Assembly: GCF_040954835.1 (NCBI RefSeq)
Contig: NC_090698.1
Coordinates: 39,857,501 to 39,921,500 of the forward strand
From: Lepisosteus oculatus
Taxonomy: Eukaryota; Chordata; Actinopteri; Semionotiformes; Lepisosteidae
Direction: 5' to 3'
DNA: 64,000 nucleotides
Below are positions 24,001 through 36,000 of the stretch, in pieces. A program made the position numbers and the translations under genes. Position 1 is the stretch's first letter. Each line of letters starts with the position of its first letter. The notes below the pieces were generated by a model that saw only the letters and a list, made by a program, of their open reading frames with translations, was not told the origin of the DNA and did not search any database.

Positions 24001-27000
24001 TAATTTTTGTGAGCTCGCAGAAAAAGACATTTAATTGCCAGCAACTACTGCTGAACGCCGTATTGTTGTGCATTTGATAAATAAACTTTGATTTGATTTG
24101 ATGCGATTCTGTCCTGCTATTAGGAGAATATGAAGAAAGGTTAAACTACCACCAATTTCCTTTTTACTCCTATGAACCTACCCAATTATTAAGATAAGAT
24201 CACTTTATTGGACATATACAATTTTAGTATTAGGAATTTGTCTTTTCGCATACCCCAACTTGCTCTCCTTGAGGCACACAGACAGGGAGAGAAGCTTGGG
24301 GTCAGAGCGCAGGGTCATTTATATGGTGCCCCTGGAGGAGTTGGGGTTAAGGGCCTTGCTCAGGGGCCCAACGTATAGGATTCCTCTGCCAGCCTCAGGA
24401 TATGAACCGGCAACCTTCCAGCCACAGGCTCAGATCCTTAGCCACAGAGCCACTGCACCACCCCGCCTTATCTTATAAATAACATGTAATCATGTTTGAT
24501 CTATGCCAATTTTAAAAAGTATTATCAAAGGTTATTTAACAGGAATGAAAGACATACTGTTCTATTCAATATAAAGCACACAGAGCTGCTCAGCATTGTC
24601 ATCTTTTTAAAGTCATTCAACTGTTAACAAGTCATTTAGTCATTCATAAGTCATTTAACTGAAGCAATTTGTTTCAGATGGTTTGTATTACAGTGCAGAT
24701 AGCCATACCGATTCTTTTTGGGCTGTGTATCTGGTACAGTCATTCCTCTCATGTCTCCGTAAATACAAATAAACTCCAAAAACCTTTGCTTTGTAACACC
24801 ACAGAAGATTTGCACATTTTAAACCTTTTCATATAAAATCTGTGGAAAGGATGATTCAATTTATTGCTAACACAAGTGAGGCATTAAAGCCTTTTTGAGT
24901 TTCAAATTGATTTATTGTACTTGGATAATATTCACAAAAAGAGTCACCCATGCTGTCTGCATAATTTCCTAACAACTATCAACTACACTATTAAAACCTA
25001 AAATTGCTTAAAAGTGATTACAATAATAATAATAATAATTGCTTACACTTATATAGCACTTTTCTGGACACTCCACTCAAAGCGCTTTACAGGTAATGGG
25101 GACTCCCCTCCACCACCACCAATGTGCAGCATCCACCTGGATGATGCGAAGGCAGCCATAGTGCGCCAGAACGGTCACCACACACCAGCTATCAATGGGG
25201 AGGAGAGCAGAGTAATGAAGCCAATTCATAGATGGGGATTATTAGGAGGCCATGATTAGTAAGGGCCAATGGGAAATTTGTGTGGCCACAAAATACTGTG
25301 GTCTTTCTCACCCAGACAATAAACATACAGTTTGGTGAATCTGTATGGTCTGTGATCTGTACAGGATATTCTAAGAGACAGAATAACGGTAGTATAGTGG
25401 CATCTGGCTCTGATCATATCATTTTTCACACCAATAAAGGAAGGTGTAGAAATCGGGGGATGTGCCGATGAAGGTTTATTGTTGGGATTGAGTGTCAACA
25501 GGGTGCCAGGGTGTTATCACTTTTATCACAGTCCCAATGGTATCACAGTTCTTTCAGCATTCCCAGGTTCTCCCTAACTCCTCATTGTATCTAGCACTAA
25601 ACACACCCTGGCCTTTGTGCTTAAATATCTTTAGAACCCTTTAAACAAGCAGTTTTGTCACAGTACTTCTAATCATTTGACTACAAAGACCAAGAAATTG
25701 CAACATTTGTAAGCTTTCACTAAGTTAACTTCTCTTTTCTGCAAAGAAGACTTGGCTCTTAAAAGAGTTTGCTACACTTCCTGGAACTGAAAGACCTGTT
25801 CTCTGGTGAAATGACATAACTGGTATAATGACTGGAATATCATTTTCTCTTAAAATTGAGGGTTTAGATAACCTGTTTTTAGTCTGCAAAAAATCTAATG
25901 TGAAGTCAAAAGAAAATTATTGTACAGACATTCCTGCATTGGTCCTACTGTATGTCAGCAGCAAAACCACTAGCCTGAAAGGTGTGAGCAAATGCCACAG
26001 CACAAATATTTTGAAATGGACTACCAATGTCTCTGAGTGACAAAGCTGCTTCAGACATTCCCTCAATTGTGCAAACATATTTCAAGACTGCACTTTTGAA
26101 TATTATCATATTCTTTAAATTACTATTTTGAGTGAAAAACAAGAAATACAATTATAAACCAGGAGACTCAAATTGGGAAGCATACAGTACTGTACATGAG
26201 CATAGACTAAACTGATTTACAGCATGTGCTAAAAACACCTGAATTGTGAATAGTAGATTATTTGTCTCCTATGATTCATTATTTGACTATAGAAGATCAA
26301 TCTTCTCTTGGTAATGCATAATTCTCTTAGCTACAAAGTCTTGGGATATGCTGAGGTAGAATCACACCAGATATTACTTGTTACAGCCACCTGATCTACA
26401 TCAGCTGTTCCATTTTGCTTTCATTGATGTTTATGTTTAAAAGACTGTAAAAGAAAGTAAGATGATACAGTGTATCAATCAAATGTACCATCAATAAGTT
26501 ACAAGCACTAACATTTATCAAAGCAATAATAATGTTGATAATGTTTTAAATGTTGATAATATTGTAACTGTTTTAAAAAAGTCAATGTTAGCCTCTCGGA
26601 CTGCTTATCTTCTTTGAAAAATGCTCTCAGTGAGGCTTTACAAAACATGACCCAACAGTAATGAATTCAGCAATAAGTGCCATTAAAACAATTCTTAAAT
26701 ATAATAACTGTGGTCATGCTTTGATATTCAGTTGATTAGGTTACTAACAAACTCCATTTTCCAATAAGAAGCTTGTCAAAGAACACATACAGTAATAATA
26801 ATAATTAATTAATAATTGCTTACACTTATATAGCGCTTTTATAGACACTCCACTCAAAGGGCTTTACAGGTAATGGGGACTCCCCTCCACCACCACCAAT
26901 GTGCAGCATCCACCAGTAGTACACCACCACAGTATACCACCCAATAGTAAACGGTTAATCAAACTACATGCTAATTGATGAAAATTGAGTCATATTTTAT

Positions 27001-30000
27001 ATGAAGTTTAACTTGTTTGTATGGAAACTGCCAGCAAATGAAAAAAGGAAGAGGTGGCTCAACCATCATAAAAAACAATACTGATATAACTAAAAGGATA
27101 TCTACCAGTAATTAAATTGGCCTGGGTGTAATAAAAACAGAATATACTGTAGTTTCTTTAATGCAATGAGACTGTGAATGTGATTCCAGGTCGGCATCAT
27201 TCACTGAACATAAATAATTGAAGAAATTATCAGGCTATTTTGAATGTTTTTCCACCAAGAATTTCTGATCGGAGAGAAGAATTTAATCCAAGGTTCCAGA
27301 CATTAGGGATACACGTAGTATGATGGTACGGACTTGCTTTTCTTCCTTAGACAAAGGTGACCTTTATGTTGTTAAAAATATAATGAATGTTATAAAAATA
27401 TAAATACATTTTTATAACATAATATAAATTTTCATAAAATAATATAAATAGAAAAGTAAATAAATTATACTCACTTTACCAAGGGGTAAAATTTTAATGG
27501 AAAAAAATGTATTTTAATGGATATAAATGTTACAGTTGACTGAAAATAAACCATAGCACTACTTAACTACTTAATAACTCCTTTGAGTTTGTTTCTTAGG
27601 AATGCTGCAGTGATGGGATAAGATCAGAGAAGTAGGATGTACCGACTCTCTGATACAAATATAACATCATAGACTGGGTTCATTTTGACACCTCCAGCGA
27701 TGAATAGCCCACTTCAATGCCACATAGCTTGCAACTCTAAGAGGGATACACATCAGTATTTCCCTTAAACAGACGAAGAGGCCACAAGTCTGAAACTAAC
27801 CGATATGGCTAGAAAAAACACCCATGAGGAACTTGGCATGTGGAAAGGTCACTACACCTGACAACATCACAACATTGCACCCGTGACAACACAGCTTAAT
27901 GCTGTGTGTGCCCTCTGTAAAACCCTATTATCCATCTGTAGCTAATTAACCATGTGACCATAACCAACAGGCCCAAGACTAGCTCTGTTGGTAGAGCATG
28001 AGACTCATAATCTCATGGTAGTGGGTTCATGTCCCACGTCGGGCGCCAAGTCCTCCATGTTGAAGGTTGCGCACCCTGCCCTGTAAAATACTAATGTTAA
28101 GGAAACAGCAACAGGATGTTGCTGCCCCTACATGCCGGAAGGTATAACAGGCAAACATCCATCCATCCATGACCAACACTGTCAACCATAACTGAAATAA
28201 ATGTAGCTGAAAATAACTGCTACTGTATTGCCGAGAGACCATATAAAACAATAAATTGTGCTCAAGATTTCCTTTGAAGTTACTGTATATGATGAGCTCC
28301 CTAGGATACATCTTAGATGGGACACTAGTCCATCACAGGGCAGACACATACTGTAGAGACAAACAGACACACACACTCACATCTAGGGCCGCTTTCCCAG
28401 AAGCCAATTAACTTACCAGTACAGTATGTCTTTGGACTGTGGGAGAAAACCGGAGTACCTGAAGGAAACCCTCGCAAACACCAGAACATACAAATTCCGT
28501 GCAGACAGCACCCCGGATCTGGAATTGAACCCAGGGCCCCAGCACTGCGAGGCAGCAATACTAACCATTGTTTGACTGTGCCACCCATCACAGTAGATTG
28601 TTTAATATATATAGATTTATTCTTGTAATGATTTAGTTTGCATATTAATAAGATTGTATATTGGAGTCTTTGAATCTGTATGTCAATATTACCATTGTTC
28701 TAATTGATTCCTAGCAGCCTTCATGTACTCCCCTACAGTATATACAGCCTTAAATAATCAAATCACTATACAATTATGGGTTCTGCTTAAAAACTAAGAT
28801 TTTGCACTATCATCTCAGGAATCAAGGTCAACTGTGGCTCCTAAACCTGTACGTGTTGAAGACAAAGACAAAATATCACCAAAGGGATGCTATAAACATG
28901 TTTTAAGATATAAAAAAACTATGATTTATAAAGTAAAACATCTGAACAAAGCACAGAAGGAAGAGTGCATAAGTACTAAGTGTGAAATTAGCTTTACTTA
29001 TGTCTGTTTAATGTGTTATCTAATATTTTATCCAAGTCATGTCTGATTTAGATATACTTAAACAGCACAACTAGGATTTATTAAGTCACTTTCTTTGTAG
29101 TTCTTCTCATTTTACTGATCCCAATGCTTTTGTCTACAAATCCATATAATGATTTTCTGCCAGCACTGTACTAAAAAATTACAAAAACAATTAAAAACAA
29201 AGATCAATGTTTGTTTCATTAAACCAAGTGCAAATGCACACAAATACGTTTGTTTCAGGACCTGCAGTAATCTGCCTTCTTATGACTAAGCAAACACACC
29301 ATACCTCAACTCCAATGACCATGAAAAAGCTTTGTGGATAATGGAAGCAGACAGAAATCGGAAGCAGCAGGAAACTCAAACTTTTAGGAGGTCATCACTC
29401 CAAAGTGATGGATATTCTTTTGTTTGTAACTGTAAATTTGCCAATCAAATTGTGTGAAGAAATGGTCCATGTGTAACACCACTGCATCTTTGTCCAGTGT
29501 CATTTATATATTAACTTTCTACCTAAAGTAGAAAGACAATTCCTCTTATTCCCTCTTTCCCAGCATGTTTCCAGCTGCCAAACTGCTTAAAACATTAACA
29601 GTAGTTGTTCCTTCTAAAGTAACAGTTCCACAACAGCATTATAAATGCAATGGAAAACAGAAACATTAAACCCTTCAAAGACAACAGAACAAACACAAGT
29701 AAGAAAAACTGTGATCTATAAACTTATACCTTAAAATCAGAATTTAATCCCATCTAAATAGCACCACAGTAAATGCAGCACATAAAATCAGATTTTAGTG
29801 TTACGTGCCTTCCCATAAATAATCTGAAGAGCAGTTTGTACTCCACAGCTAGACACGACGACGCTGGTCATGCTACTCATTACTCTAACCCAGTTTTTCA
29901 GGGTTCAAGATGAGACATGGCAAACAAACTGAGAAACAACACTTACTTTGAGATGAACCATAGCACTAAACATTAGCTTAAAACCAATACTGACTTTTGT

Positions 30001-33000
30001 TATATATCATAATGAGTAAAGAACCATGCATGGAGTAGATGAATCAAATCATTTTAAATTATTTGAAAAGAAACTTACGTAAAAAGATACAATATTCCAA
30101 ACAGCATCTTAAGAGGAAAATGATAAACATACTCAAACAACTGGAAAATCTAGGTCATGATCCTATGACAAGATTTGTCATTTTAAATTGTGGTATTCCA
30201 ATGTGAATGCTGTGAATCATAAGTTGTATGAAGGGGTCTATTATTGAAAAATGTAATTTCATGCAGTTTTGCACTGAAGCAGTGTGAAATGGGGTCTCTT
30301 ACACAATAAGATGCACATTTAACAACAACATACTAACTAGAGATAATTAATATCCTTTCCCATAAGAGCATACGTTATACACCCTATCCTGGAAAGATGT
30401 CCATTCTTAGTAATGTGTAAATATAATGGAAATGTGAATACTAGCTTTATTAACTAGATTCACAATGTAGGAAAGCAGAACTAGTTTTGTTTTTGTGTAA
30501 ACAAAGTCAGTTACAAGCCACAGACAACTATTTTAGAGAGGTTTATACAGTATGTGTTGTTTAAATGGAACAGCTTTTAGACTTAGGGTCTTATCTTTTA
30601 AAATACTGTGAATAAAAAGAATGTGAATGATATTTACAGTGGCTATTAAAAGTATTCTCCCTCCTTGGACATTTACATTTTGTGTTTCAGTATGGAATCA
30701 ATGCATTTAACTAGGAGTCTTTGCCATTGATGGACAGAAAACAGTCTATAAAGTGTCAAAATGAAAAAACAATTCTACAGATCCTCCTAAATTAATTTGG
30801 TAGAGGCAGGTTTGGCAGAAATTACAGCCTTGAGTCTTTTTGGATAAGTTTCTACTCGATTTGCACATTTGGACACTGCAATTTTTGCCCATAACTTTCT
30901 CAAACTCCCTCAGGTCGGATGGAAAAAAAGGGTGAACAGCAATTTTGAACTTCTGCCACATTCTTAATTGGATTGGGGTCTAGGCTTGACTTGTTTTCAT
31001 TTTAATCCACTCCAGGGTGGCTTTGGCTGTATATTACAGGGTCATTGTCCTACTCGAAGATGAATCTTCTCCCAAGTCCCATGTCCCTTGCAGACTGCAG
31101 CAGGTCTTCCTCCAGGATTCCTCTGTACTTTGCTGCATCCATTTTTCCTTCTGTCTTCACAAGTCTTACAGGCCCTGATGCAACGAACCTTCCCCACATC
31201 ATGCTACTGCCCCCACCATGATTCACAGTAGTGATGGTGAACTCAGGATTATGTTAACTGTTAGCTTGCACCAATCGTAACGTTTACCATTAAGGCCAAA
31301 AAAGTCAATTTTGTTTCTCATCAGACCATAGAATCTTCAACGTGGTCTCAGTGTCTTCTGCATGCCTTCTGGTAAAGTATCGTCAAGATTTCATGTGTTT
31401 TTTGTCGCTCTCCCATGAAACTCAAATTTGTAAAGCACTGTCAAATGCACTTTCTCCATCATAGCCAGGGAAGACTAATTCCTTTACAGTAGTCACTAGC
31501 CTCTTTGCAGCCTCCCTGACTAGTGCACATCTTGCCTGGATTCTCAGTTTCTGAGGACACCTTGTTCTTCACAGGTTCCCAGTTGTGCTATATTTTCTAC
31601 ATGTATTTATAATGGACTTTATTGAGCTTTGGGGGACATGTATTACCTTGGAAATTTTCTTATGCGCTTCCCCTGATTAGTGCTTTTCAATAACCCCAGA
31701 TTTACTTTGTAAGCTGGGTTGTCTTTGTGATGTAGTTTTTGTTGGGACCTGTACTAATCAACTGTGGGATGTCCCAGAGATAGGCATATTTATCCTGACT
31801 TCATTTGAAACACCATAACTGCACACAGGTGGACTCCATTCAACAAATTATGTCTTCTAAAGACCTTTGGTCGCAGCAGAGCCAATTTAGGTAGGTCATA
31901 GAAAAAGGGGGTGAATACTTATGCAATCACATATTTTGTTTTATATTTTTAATTAATTTAGGATGATGTGTAGAATTGAAGCCTTTCTTTCTTTAATTTG
32001 ACATTAAAGAATATTTTCAGTTGACCAATGCCAAAAACATTCCCAAATAAATACATGGTGATTTTACATTGTAACACCGTAAAATGTGAAAGTCCAAGGG
32101 GGTGAATATTTTTTATAGCCACTGTAGCTTTGGACATTTGTCAACAGTAGAAAATCAACAAAACAGATTTCTAATTCTGCTTTTAGAACATGTTTAAATT
32201 AGCATCTACGGACAGCTGATGATCTGACTGCTTACTATTAAAACACACAAACATGGAAAGGCATTTCCTGTAAGATGCAGTGCTTTGCAGAAGTACTCTG
32301 AACCTTGCACAGTTTTTACAACAAAAAAATAATATGAAAGTAATGATTGTACAAGTACAAACATCCTTGCTGTGGCAATCCTAAATTATGGAACAAGTAA
32401 AGGTTTATTCCATGCTGAAAAGAGAAGAAAAGAAACACAACCTTTCGTCTGTGGAGCCTTCTTCTCGAACTACTTCAATCCTAAATCATGTACACTAAAT
32501 TACCATAATGACCTACACAAATAGTTGAGTAGCCTCTGTGTGCAATATCAGTAGCCAGCAGAATTTCAGAGTAAATACAGCCATCTCTGTAAGGTCTCTT
32601 GGTCTGAAGTGATTTTCAGGCATACAGTTGTATGTAGATTCAACCATCAAAAATAATGAGCTTTCAAAACAACTCCTTGTATAAAGCTATAGACAAGGGT
32701 ATAAAAATATTTCAGAGCCCCTTAATATCTCTTTAAGAGTGGCGAAGGCAATCATTAAGAAATAGAAGGCATCGAGACACAGCCTGGATCAGGCTGTCCC
32801 CCCAAACGTACAGTAGTACCTGGGCAAGAGGCAAACTGGTAAGGATGCCACTATACAGTAAGGCTAACTTTGAAAGAGTTGCAGTGGCTACGATTGGAGA
32901 AAGTGTCCATGGGCCAACCACTTCCCAATCATGACACAAAGGGGGCTTATATGGAATTGGAAGCCAAAATTGAAAGTTTTTGACCTAGTGCAAAGTGTTA

Positions 33001-36000
33001 CACCCGTAACAAATCCAAATGTAAAGGTACTTCTAACAAATAGCGTTCATGTCTGACTACTTATGCAGTCTCATACAGACTTTGTGTTAGAAGCAAGTCT
33101 TTAACACTTTGGGTTTGTATTTATCACACTGAAAACCAAACTTTTTCACAGTGAAAATGTATAGAAATAATATTACATCTTTTAAGATACAATAACAGAT
33201 ACTGTACATTACAGATTTTTTTCAAGTTTAGCAGCATGACCTTTACTACAATAGGCTAAAATTAAGTTAAACCACAGGTTGTACCTGAATATTTGATATG
33301 CATTTTAGGTCCTCATAATATTGCCTTAAAAATTAATTTCTAGATTGTCTACTAACCTTTCCATGTACTTTTTGTGCAATTGTGCAACACTGTCATCCTG
33401 AGGCAAAGGTAAAGATGCCATTTTAAAGAGTGCGCAGCCACTATGATGGGACCAGCACCAGATCTGCAAAACGGAAGATGATTCAAAATCAGAAATTACC
33501 ATTCTGAGTCTACATTTAGCATGAATAATTTCCCACAAAATAAAGGCTATCCTTCTATGTCAGACTTTTAGTTACCATTAGTTAAGGATCCATTCATTTT
33601 CCAACTGTTTTATCAAATATATGGTCATGGGGTAGCCAGAGCCTATCCCAGCAAGCAACGGGAGCAAGGCAGAATACACTCTTAACAGGACGCCAGTCCT
33701 TTGCAGGACACAGTTGCAAGGGACAGTTTTCCAGAATGCAATTAACCCACCAGTAAGCCAGAAAACCCACGTGAACATGAGGAGAACACACAGGGCCCAA
33801 GCACTGCAAGGCAGCAATGCTAACCACTGCGCCACCATACCACCCTCCAGCTCTCTTACACAGCCATTACATATACTTTGTTTTGTTTTGGATTTCAAAG
33901 CACTACATACTTTACACTTCAAAGCTTTTCCTTCAAATGGAGGAACATATGTGCTGTTGGCTGCCTCTCTGACGGTAAAGTCTTGACACCACTGAACGAT
34001 GTACAAGAAATATGGAAAGATGGAAATCTTCTGGCATAAGTTTTAAAATATATTCTTTTTGACAGAGTATTAACACAGCCATGTGAATCTGAAGTTGCAT
34101 CTCTTGCTCCAGAGGAGGACACAGACCAACCTGCTTAATGCAGGGAAAGGCATGGAACTAGTGTCTTTAATAGGCATCAGGGGGACAAATTATTTCAGTG
34201 AGCCAAGAACCAAGATCTCCTTGAGAAAAGATTATCTTATCAAAACAACTGAAGCTTGACCAAAAACCTTATCAACATACATGGAAGATGATCAAGATAT
34301 TATTAATACAACATTTAAATACGTACTGGTATTCCTTTCCCATGGGAATTTACAATGTCTTCCTCCGATACAGCTGAAGGGACGATGAAAAACTGTGGCA
34401 GCCTATGGAACAGAGAACATAATCTTTATAAGGTCTTTATAGTTCTTGTGTTAAAAATACAAACTTGTTTATGCAAAATTAAACTATTCCCCTTCAACAA
34501 TACAACATACTCTACATTATGGTCAGAAAATGCATGTTAGACAAAGGACTGTAGCTGGGGTGCCACCACTCATTTCTAACAATCTGCACAACACAAGTTG
34601 GTCCATTTGCTGCTATGTCATACTGTCTCAGTGGCAGAAAGTTTTATTTTCTAAGTTGAATATACCGTAACCAGGTGATCTTTTTTACTTTTTCATAATA
34701 TCCGTCTTATTCCAGGAATCAACTACTGAAATGTAACCTGTAGCAGGGACATTTCTGAACAACTGTAAGTGAAAATGGGTCAGCATGATGACCAGTGGTT
34801 AGCATTGAGTCCTCGCAGCACTGGGGCCCTATGGTTCACATCCGGACCTGTGGTGCTATCTACGTGGAGTCAGTATGTTCGCCCTGTGTTCACATGGCAG
34901 TCTGACAGTCCAAAAATGTACTGCTAGGTTAACTGGCTTCTGAGAGAATTGGTCTTAGGTGTGAGTAAGTTTGTGTCTGTATGTCTGCCTTGCGAGGGAC
35001 TGGCATCCTGTCCAGGGTGTACTCTGCCTCACACCCATTGCTTTCTGGGATAGACTTTGGTTCCCAAATGACCCTAAATTGAAAGAAGCAATTAGAAAAT
35101 CAATGGGTGGTTATAAGCAAAAAGGACATGTTTACCAAGCTGCAAAAACATGGTCAACCTGAGTACACAACCCTGGAATACAGTAGCCTCAAAGCAAAAG
35201 CAATACATTTGTGCTTCCAATATTCATTCCCATTAAGAAACAAAACCATAAGAATAAAAAACTGAACATACTTTTCAGAGATGCTATAATTTTCATTGGC
35301 AGTCGCTAATCGACAATTTCCTTTAGTACGTTTCATTTCCATCTCCCACTCATCTTTACTTTCAAACATTATGGTTTTCTGGTTTGTTGGTTGCTCTAGA
35401 AAACAAAAGTGTGAGAAGCACAACAGAAAACAGTATTTGAAGAACACTGTAATAATTAAATGTTTTACATTTTAAAACCTTCTAATAAGAACCTCTTTCA
35501 GCAGTAAACCTTGTATGCTTCTTTGACATAGTAATGTAAACTTTAAGAAACATAGTAATGTACAGCAGAATTTACAAAAAACGCTCAAACCCAGTTACTA
35601 CAAATGGTCACATTTTAGGCAAAAAAGTGTCAATTTTATTTGTGGGATATTATTTTAATGTAAATTATAACATATATACTGAACATCTGAATAAATTACA
35701 TAATTTACAGTACATCAGGAAAATGACTTTTTGAAGGAGGTGCACTGACTTTGTATTGAACTGAAATGGCACAGGTAAATTACACAAATGAACATTTTGC
35801 CAATCAGCAAACTGACACGCTTTCTGATTCTGTCTTGAATGATTCCGTAACATTAGTCTTGTACCATATGCTATAGAATAGTATTTCCTGTTCACTGGTC
35901 GCTGAGCCCTAACTGGTACAAGTCTCCCCGGCTCATCCCACAAATGTTCAATGGGTTCAAGTCTGGTGAGTAGGCAATCTACCCTAACTCTGCCACATTC

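Larger units (their letters stand above)
19649..33356 (-). other. MTMR12: MTMR12 region containing the unlocated exon
   Basis: About 13.7 kb between two confident exons. One exon of about 40 codons (a KTE.L, IQ.AY.KF..LFLI-like segment in other species) is expected here, but I could not find it by eye. Recognised contents are LINE and SINE fragments, a dead Tc1 element (30,637-32,124) and a possible Penelope tail. The stretches 19,700-23,700, 25,300-26,790, 26,930-27,960, 28,600-30,630 and 32,500-33,350 show nothing I can name. Confidence 0.6.

Noticed and set aside
27970-28045. Functional tRNA gene
   Set aside because: Acceptor stem mismatches, extra bases and a degenerate B box; better explained as a SINE head.
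29290-29395. Candidate for the missing MTMR12 exon (frame with FLLLPISVCFHYPQSFFMVI before a GTATGG donor)
   Set aside because: Only a few residues line up with the expected segment and the key IQ, AY and KF positions do not match.
33578-34006. 142-codon minus-strand ORF
   Set aside because: Most of it is the family A repeat at 33,590-33,846.
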